Notes under the pieces: model-generated
Told to the model about the DNA's origin: nothing
What the model saw: only the letters and a program-made list of their open reading frames with translations
The model's database searches: none
Assembly (NCBI GenBank): GCA_042219835.1
Contig: JBHJMN010000001.1
Span: 62,001-126,000 of the forward strand
Length of the DNA stretch: 64,000 bases
Source: Paenibacillus_G elgii_A
Lineage (GTDB): Bacteria > Bacillota > Bacilli > Paenibacillales > NBRC-103111
Direction of reading: 5' to 3'
Part shown: one piece after another, positions 58,999-64,000 of the stretch
How the letters are laid out: each line of letters begins with the position of its first letter
How positions within the stretch are numbered: the first letter of the stretch is position 1
Program-made: the position numbers and the translations under genes

Positions 58999-59030
58999 CC
59001 TGGTCTCCTTTTTATGGGGCCTTTTTCCTT
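58999..59030 (+). terminator. Terminator-like hairpin after the orphan
   Basis: GGTCTC/GGGGCC (with G-T pairs) around a CTTTTTAT loop, followed by TTTTT. Weak but in the expected place. Confidence 0.45.
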
Positions 59031-59052
59031 GTTGATACAACGTAAACGGATT

Positions 59053-59096
59053 AAAAAACGCCGAACCCCCTTGTTTTGTCAGGGGATTCGGCGTTT
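59053..59096. terminator. Bidirectional terminator after ppiB
   Basis: AACGCCGAACCCCC / GGGGATTCGGCGTT stem with T runs on both strands, just after the ppiB stop. Confidence 0.85.
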
Positions 59097-59120
59097 TCCG
59101 CGCCAAGCGCAGGAACCCGA

Positions 59121-59552
59121 TTATGCTTCCACGACTTGAACGGATTCCATTTTGTCGCGGCCTTTGAACGCATCGACATGCTCCATGCCTTTGACGACTT
59201 TCCCGAACACGGTGTGCTGACCGTCCAGATGTGGCTGCGGCTGGTAGCAGATGTAGAACTGGCTGCCGCCGGTGTTACGGCCGGCATGCGCCATGGCTAG
59301 CGTTCCGCGTTCATGCTTGTTCGGGTTGATCTCGCAGTTGATCGCATAGCCCGGGCCGCCGGTGCCGGTGCCGTGCGGGCAGCCGCCTTGCGCTACGAAG
59401 CCCGGAATGACGCGGTGAAACACGACTCCGTTGTAGAAGCCTTCGTTTGCAAGCTTTTCGAAGTTTGCTACCGTATTCGGCGCATCTTTCTCGAACAAAT
59501 CGAGCACGATTTCGTTGCCGTCGGTCATTTTAATAATCGCCTGTTTTGCCAT
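59121..59552 (-). CDS. ppiB: Peptidyl-prolyl cis-trans isomerase PpiB (143 aa)
   Basis: Cyclophilin-type isomerase that speeds protein folding in the cytoplasm. Motifs FHRVIPGFVAQGGCPHGTGT (catalytic Arg region), LAMAHAGRNTGGSQFYICYQ and HLDGQHTVFGKVVKGMEHVD are clear. AAGGAG precedes ATG 59552. It lies between lysA and the rib operon, as in B. subtilis. Confidence 0.96.
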   Translation of the reverse strand: MAKQAIIKMTDGNEIVLDLFEKDAPNTVANFEKLANEGFYNGVVFHRVIPGFVAQGGCPHGTGTGGPGYAINCEINPNKHERGTLAMAHAGRNTGGSQFYICYQPQPHLDGQHTVFGKVVKGMEHVDAFKGRDKMESVQVVEA

Positions 59553-59686
59553 AGGACAAACACTCCTTTAATTGCTTGTTCTGCCGGACGCATCCTTCTG
59601 CGATGCCCCCGGACAACCCTTCCTATTTTACTATGAAAAGCGGTTCCGCACAAATCGGCACCCGTCCTTATCGCTCGCACGACGAT

Positions 59687-59716
59687 AAAAAAACGCCGGC
59701 CGCAGGGGCCGGACGT
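59687..59716 (-). terminator. Terminator of lysA
   Basis: ACG-CCGGCC/GGCCGG-CGT stem followed by TTTTTTT on the minus strand, just after the stop. Confidence 0.8.
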
Positions 59717-59731
59717 TCTCTCTCACTTTTC

Positions 59732-61066
59732 TTATAACGTTTTGACCGTCACTTGCCGCATCCGTTCGGGTACGACATCGTTGCCGAGCAAATGCTCGAA
59801 CGATTCGCGTTTGACCACGATATCGGCTTCGCCGCCCTTCACGAAAACGACGGCCGGCCGGCGAATCCGGTTATAGTTGCTCGACATCGCATAGTTGTAC
59901 GCACCGGTGCAGGCGACGGCAAGCAAATCGCCCGAGCGCGTCTGCGGCAGACTGACGTCCCAAATGAGCATGTCGCCGCTCTCACAGCACTTGCCTGCGA
60001 TGGATACGACCTCTTCGTCCGCTTCGCTCGCCCGGTTCGCGAGCATAGCCTCATACTGCGCTTCGTACAGCGCCGGGCGCGGATTGTCCGTCATCCCGCC
60101 GTCGACGGCAACGTATTTGCGCACGCCGGGAATATCCTTGTACGTGCCGATCGTGTATAGCGTCGTCCCGGCGTCGCCGACAATGCTTCTGCCCGGCTCC
60201 GTCCAGATCTCGGGCAGCGGATAGCTGTTTTGGCCGAATTTCGTTTGAATCGCTTCAGTGATCGCCTGCACGTACTCAGCAACGGGCAGCGGCGAATCGC
60301 CATTGACATAACGGATGCCGAAGCCTCCGCCCAGATTGATGACCGGGAACGTCAGACCTAGCTGTTCCCGAATATGGACTGCGAAATCGGCTACTTTATC
60401 GACCGCAAGCCGGAAGCCGCCGACCTCGAAAATTTGTGAGCCGATGTGTGAATGAACGCCGAGCAGCTCGATATTCGGCAGCTCCGACGCTTCCTTGACC
60501 GCCTGCTCGGCCGCGCCGTTGGCCAGATCAAAGCCGAACTTCGAATCGGTCTGGCCTGTCGATATATATTCATGCGTGTGCGCATCTACCCCCGGGGTGA
60601 TGCGCAGCAATACGTTGACTTTTTGCCGTTTCTCTCCCGCAATGGCGTTCAGCATGTGCAGCTCGACGAAGTTATCGACGACGAAGCAGCCGATCTTGGC
60701 GTTAACCGCCATCTCAAGCTCCTGCGGCGTTTTATTATTACCGTGAAAATGAATCCGCTCGGCCGGAAAACCGGCTTCCAATGCGGTATACAATTCGCCG
60801 TCCGATACGACGTCCAGCGACATACCCTCTTCCTCGACAATACGGCACATAGCCATAACGCAGAACGCTTTGCTGGCATATGCTACCTGAAACCGGAGGC
60901 CCGTAGCGCGAAAAGCTTGCACAAATTCGCGGCAGCGCTGGCGGATCAATTGTTCGTCCATGACATACAGCGGTGTTCCGTAGCGCTCGGCCAAATCGAC
61001 TGTATCGCAGCCGCCGATTTCCAGATGTCCCCTGTCGTTAATCTTGCTGGTGCCGTGTAAATACAT
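59732..61066 (-). CDS. lysA: Diaminopimelate decarboxylase (444 aa)
   Basis: The start is ATG 61064-61066 with AAGGAG. LysA makes L-lysine from meso-diaminopimelate with PLP. FQVAYASKAFCVMAMCRIVE has the PLP Lys, followed by VHSHIGSQIFEVGGFRLAVD, INLGGGFGIRYV, EPGRSIVGDAGTTLYTIGTY and the active-site KCCESGDMLIWD Cys. The place next to spoVAF matches B. subtilis. Confidence 0.96.
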   Translation of the reverse strand: MYLHGTSKINDRGHLEIGGCDTVDLAERYGTPLYVMDEQLIRQRCREFVQAFRATGLRFQVAYASKAFCVMAMCRIVEEEGMSLDVVSDGELYTALEAGFPAERIHFHGNNKTPQELEMAVNAKIGCFVVDNFVELHMLNAIAGEKRQKVNVLLRITPGVDAHTHEYISTGQTDSKFGFDLANGAAEQAVKEASELPNIELLGVHSHIGSQIFEVGGFRLAVDKVADFAVHIREQLGLTFPVINLGGGFGIRYVNGDSPLPVAEYVQAITEAIQTKFGQNSYPLPEIWTEPGRSIVGDAGTTLYTIGTYKDIPGVRKYVAVDGGMTDNPRPALYEAQYEAMLANRASEADEEVVSIAGKCCESGDMLIWDVSLPQTRSGDLLAVACTGAYNYAMSSNYNRIRRPAVVFVKGGEADIVVKRESFEHLLGNDVVPERMRQVTVKTL

Positions 61067-61141
61067 CTTGTTCGACTCCTTCTCCCCATGAAAAGACATT
61101 ACTTTTAAAGTACCACAGACAAGCGCCAAAACACAATATGC

Positions 61142-61176
61142 AAAACACCCCTCCGAAGCCAGGCTTCAAAGGGGTG
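61142..61176 (-). terminator. Terminator of spoVAF
   Basis: CACCCC/GGGGTG stem with inner GAAGCC/GGCTTC pairing and TTTT on the minus strand, after the spoVAF stop. Confidence 0.7.
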
Positions 61177-61202
61177 CAGGGAGCGAAAATGCTCTTGTAT
61201 GG

Positions 61203-63032
61203 CTAGCGCTGCGGCTGCCGGCTTCTATCCTTCGGCTTTGTCAGACTTAGCCGCTTTTTCATGGACAGAAACGGTGCTCTTACCAAAATATGCCCCATCG
61301 CGTTCACATTGAACGGGATAAACGGCCACAAATACGGGGTATTGTACGAGCGCTGCAGCGCCAGCATGAGCAGCAGTAAAGTGGAGCCGATGACGAAGCC
61401 CGGCACTTTGAAAACCGCAGCAATCACGAGTAAAACAAGTCGGCAAATGCGGTTTGCCAAGCTGAGCTCGTAGCTGGGGGTTGCAAACGTACCGACCGCG
61501 GCAACCGACAAGTACAAAATGATTTCGTTTGTAAACAACCCCGCCTTGACGGCTACTTCTCCTACCAAAATGGCCGCCACCAAGCCCATCGCGATCGCGA
61601 GCGGCGAAGGCGTATGTACGGCGGCCATCCGCATCAGGTCGATGCCAAGCTCCGCAATTAGAAACTGGCCGAGCAGCGGGATTCTCCCCGGCTTCTGTGG
61701 TCCCAGAAATTCGAGCCCCGCCGGCTTAAGCTCCGGAGAAGTCACGATAAGCAGCCAAAGCGGCAGCAGAAAGATCGACGCGGCGATGCCGATAAACCGC
61801 ACCCATCGGAGATAGGTGCCCACAATCGGCGTCTGACGGTATTCTTCCGCATGCTGTACATGGTGGAAAAACGTCGTCGGCAAAATCATCACCGAAGGAG
61901 ACGTATCGACAAACACGATGACATGGCCTTCCAGCAGGTGAGCCGCCACCACATCGGGACGCTCCGAATACCGAACCGACGGATACGGATTCCAACTTTT
62001 TCCGATGATCGCTTCTTCCAGCTGTTTCTCGGCGAGCGGTACCCCGTCCACTTTCACTTCTTTGATTTTATCGCGGACGGATTCCACCAGCTTCATGTCG
62101 CAGATGTCTTGGATGTAACCAATGCAAACGTCGGTCTGCGTCCGTTTGCCGACCTGGGTAATCTCCAGCTTCAGCCGCGGGTCCCGCACTCTTCGGCGTA
62201 CTAACGTAACATTGATAAGCAGCGTCTCGACAAAGCCGTCGCGAGAGCCCCGTACGACCCGTTCGAGTTCGGGCTCTTCGGTCGTGCGTGCAGGAAAGCT
62301 CTTGGCATCGACCAGAACGGCTTCGCGTTGACCCTCAAAGAAAAAGGCCGTGCCGCCCATCGCGACATTATCGATTGCTTCCTTCAGCTTGCAGGTTCGC
62401 TTCACCTGCATATGAGGAATCAGCGCCTCGTCGAACAAGCTGATAATATTGCGGCGCTTGCCCTCCTCCTGTCGATCGGACGGCTCTTCCTCATGGTCCG
62501 TTCTCCAGTTCCGGTAAGGTTTCCGGCGCTCCTCTGCCGGTTCCTGATGCTCCACTTCCCGGCGCACCTGATCGGCATAAGAAAGCCGTTCCAGAACTTC
62601 GGTCAGCACATAATCTTTAATGAATCCGTTATAGTAGAAAATCCCCGTTTTTTGCCCTCCGAATACCATTTCGCGAAAGATGACGTCGAAGCTTTTGTTC
62701 AAGCCTACCTGCTCTTCCAACTGCCGCTTCAGACGGTCGAAATCCTCGGAAATTTCCGTGCTCTCCTTGAGCTCCCGCTCCTCCGCCGTCAATTGCGTCT
62801 CCTGGCGCATCTTGCGCGACATTCCCGTTTCGGAATTCCCTGATTCGGTATCGCGCTCTCTTCCGTCCTTCTCGGATGCCTCCTCCGGTTCGTCTGCCGA
62901 CAGGCTGCCGATAATATTGCCTTCCCGGTCAACGATCAGTTTATTTTCCTCCGGAGGCTTCAAGCTGCGGAGCTTTTTCGTTTTCCCGCCTATTAATTTC
63001 GCACGTTTGATTTGCTTGTTCACGCCCTTCAC
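61203..63032 (-). CDS. spoVAF: Stage V sporulation protein AF, GerA-family (609 aa)
   Basis: SpoVAF belongs to the GerA germinant-receptor A-subunit family and forms an ion channel with its relatives. Conserved parts include VFFREMVFGGQ-like FREMVFGGQKTGIFYYNGFI, DAKSFPARTTEEPELERVVR, GSRDGFVETLLINVTLVRRR and multiple membrane helices near the end. The N-terminal about 100 residues form an acidic, low-complexity extension, making it longer than B. subtilis SpoVAF. It is followed by lysA. Confidence 0.92.
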   Translation of the reverse strand: MKGVNKQIKRAKLIGGKTKKLRSLKPPEENKLIVDREGNIIGSLSADEPEEASEKDGRERDTESGNSETGMSRKMRQETQLTAEERELKESTEISEDFDRLKRQLEEQVGLNKSFDVIFREMVFGGQKTGIFYYNGFIKDYVLTEVLERLSYADQVRREVEHQEPAEERRKPYRNWRTDHEEEPSDRQEEGKRRNIISLFDEALIPHMQVKRTCKLKEAIDNVAMGGTAFFFEGQREAVLVDAKSFPARTTEEPELERVVRGSRDGFVETLLINVTLVRRRVRDPRLKLEITQVGKRTQTDVCIGYIQDICDMKLVESVRDKIKEVKVDGVPLAEKQLEEAIIGKSWNPYPSVRYSERPDVVAAHLLEGHVIVFVDTSPSVMILPTTFFHHVQHAEEYRQTPIVGTYLRWVRFIGIAASIFLLPLWLLIVTSPELKPAGLEFLGPQKPGRIPLLGQFLIAELGIDLMRMAAVHTPSPLAIAMGLVAAILVGEVAVKAGLFTNEIILYLSVAAVGTFATPSYELSLANRICRLVLLVIAAVFKVPGFVIGSTLLLLMLALQRSYNTPYLWPFIPFNVNAMGHILVRAPFLSMKKRLSLTKPKDRSRQPQR

Positions 63033-63068
63033 CTCCCAAAGAATTTTGCTGCGGCGCAGCTTTGGGCA

Positions 63069-63494
63069 TTACTGCACCAGCCCGAGCCAGTCGATCAGCG
63101 AGCCGAGCACTTTCCCGAAAATCATCGCCATCAGCAGCCAGATCATGTACTCTTCCATCCGGATTCTTTTCGCCAAAATCGGCAGCACGTTGATCACCTC
63201 GGTCAGCGCTGCCGCAAGCATTCCGACAAAGCAGCCGGCGAACAGGCCGAGCAGTGAGGCAGACAACGGAAACAACCGGAATTTCCATTGAAAGAAATCC
63301 GTCACCGTAAAAAAAACCGCACCGAGCACGACAGCAGCTTCGTATAAGCGGATCGACCGGTACGATCTGCTGATTTGCGCCAGTCTCGGTATGATGTCCA
63401 GCACCACCAGAAAAGCAATCATGCCGCTGCCCACCGCAAGGCCTCCGGCCAAGCCGACAAAAGCAAGCAGAAACCCGCTCAGCAGTCCAGTCAA
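63069..63494 (-). CDS. spoVAB: Stage V sporulation protein AB (141 aa)
   Basis: A membrane protein with four to five helices. MTGLLSGFLLAFVGLAGGLA and the conserved LFAGCFVGMLAAALTEVINV-like segment with LPILAKRIRMEEYMIWLLMA match SpoVAB. The length equals B. subtilis SpoVAB. It overlaps spoVAA by four bases. Here spoVAF follows directly instead of spoVAC. Confidence 0.92.
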   Translation of the reverse strand: MTGLLSGFLLAFVGLAGGLAVGSGMIAFLVVLDIIPRLAQISRSYRSIRLYEAAVVLGAVFFTVTDFFQWKFRLFPLSASLLGLFAGCFVGMLAAALTEVINVLPILAKRIRMEEYMIWLLMAMIFGKVLGSLIDWLGLVQ

Positions 63495-64000
63495 GGCGGC
63501 GGCTCCCGGTCCGGCGAGCGATTGATTTTGGCGTATTCCTCGGCGATGACATACTGGTTGACGTTTTCCTGGTACATGAACATTTCCACCTCCAACGGGC
63601 TCGGCTCCTCGTTGAACTTTTTCTTGAACAGGTGATTGAAAAAGACGATCATCCCGATGCCGATGCCAAACGAATATGGAATTTGCAGCAGCAGCGGGCG
63701 CTCGGTCTGTTTGCCGGTGAGCAGCTTATAGATGCTCCGGTGAACTTCGGCCATGCTGACGTCGGCGTGAAAGTTCATAATGGCCAGACCCGATCCGACA
63801 AAAAGCAGCAGCCATACCAGAATGATGAGAACCATGCTGGAAGGTCGCGTTTTGCCTGAAATTTCAACCAACGTGTGCGGTTCGCCGAAATGCTCGATGG
63901 TCATGAACGGAAACCGCTCTTTGATTTTGCGCACGACCAGCATCATATCGATAAGCAGCAAGCTGCCGTCATGCTCCTTAGGGTGATACAATTCCAGCCC
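63491..64000 (-). CDS. spoVAA: Stage V sporulation protein AA, 5' end cut by window edge
   Basis: The minus frame is open to the window edge and encodes the C-terminal 169 or so residues. Membrane helices (SSMVLIILVWLLLFVGSGLA, SFGIGIGMIVFFNHLF) follow a soluble part with RKIKERFPFMTIEHFGEPHT. The end overlaps spoVAB. Identification rests on the neighbour and on topology matching SpoVAA. Confidence 0.88.
   Translation of the reverse strand, partial: GLELYHPKEHDGSLLLIDMMLVVRKIKERFPFMTIEHFGEPHTLVEISGKTRPSSMVLIILVWLLLFVGSGLAIMNFHADVSMAEVHRSIYKLLTGKQTERPLLLQIPYSFGIGIGMIVFFNHLFKKKFNEEPSPLEVEMFMYQENVNQYVIAEEYAKINRSPDREPPP

Noticed and set aside
59553..59731. Possible small gene between ppiB and lysA
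   Set aside because: Only the lysA terminator and no frame with a ribosome site.
1..64000. CRISPR array, rRNA genes or complete tRNA genes
   Set aside because: No regularly spaced repeats, no rRNA sequence and no full tRNA cloverleaf were noticed on either strand; only the tRNA-Pro half at 13568-13611.

Overview
The window looks like a piece of a Paenibacillus-type genome (endospore-forming Bacillota, moderately high GC). This is inferred from gene content and gene order, not from a database match. Nearly all host genes are on the minus strand. From about 13.7 kb to the right end they follow the order known from Bacillus subtilis, read here right to left: spoVA, lysA, ppiB, rib operon, scpAB, dacB, spmAB, rluB, resABCDE, a MecA-family gene, prsW, ypeB, ypfA, ypfB, cmk, ypfD (S1), fni, yphA, yphB, der, gpsA, yphE, yphF, spoIVA, hbs.

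Region 1 (1 to about 13.6 kb) is the right end of a prophage or phage-derived element. It holds a tape-measure gene cut by the window edge, a run of small overlapping genes (one with a cold-shock domain), an HTH regulator, a zinc-finger-like protein, a P-loop ATPase, a DUF3102/J-domain fusion, two plus-strand regulators, two LexA-like boxes and a tyrosine integrase. It ends at the 5' half of a tRNA-Pro(GGG) gene, broken at the anticodon loop. That fragment keeps a near-consensus sigma-A promoter pointing into the integrase. No terminase, portal or capsid gene lies between the early genes and the tape measure.

Region 2 (13.7 to 28.5 kb) is a housekeeping and sporulation block: HU, SpoIVA, a lipoprotein, two 2Fe-2S ferredoxins around a nucleotidyltransferase-fold protein, SpoVIF, GpsA and PlsY, Der, the YIEGIA membrane protein with its small partner, IDI-2, an S1-domain protein, PlsC, Cmk and a PilZ protein.

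Region 3 (28.5 to 39.6 kb) is more mosaic. It has an MITE-like inverted repeat, YpeB without SleB beside it, a previously unlisted 54-residue CxxC protein, PrsW, an odd primase-helicase fusion whose TOPRIM site is degraded, a MecA-family adaptor, a deacetylase lipoprotein, a CPBP protease, a rhodanese and a T-box-controlled serA.

Region 4 (39.6 to 64 kb) carries ResABCDE, RluB, an amidase, SpmAB, DacB, SRAP and HD-GYP proteins, GerW with a DUF2953 protein, ScpAB, the FMN-riboswitch-controlled riboflavin operon, an isolated AT-rich orphan, PpiB, LysA, and a shortened spoVA cluster (AA-AB-AF).

Together the host genes link spore coat and cortex formation, germination, membrane lipid and isoprenoid supply, cytochrome c maturation with its redox two-component system, chromosome condensation and flavin synthesis. 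The most unusual items are the primase-helicase with a dead-looking TOPRIM site, the tRNA-interrupting attachment site whose promoter faces the integrase, the inverted coding-like repeat at 7.25-7.54 kb, and the serA T-box whose specifier does not read clearly as serine.
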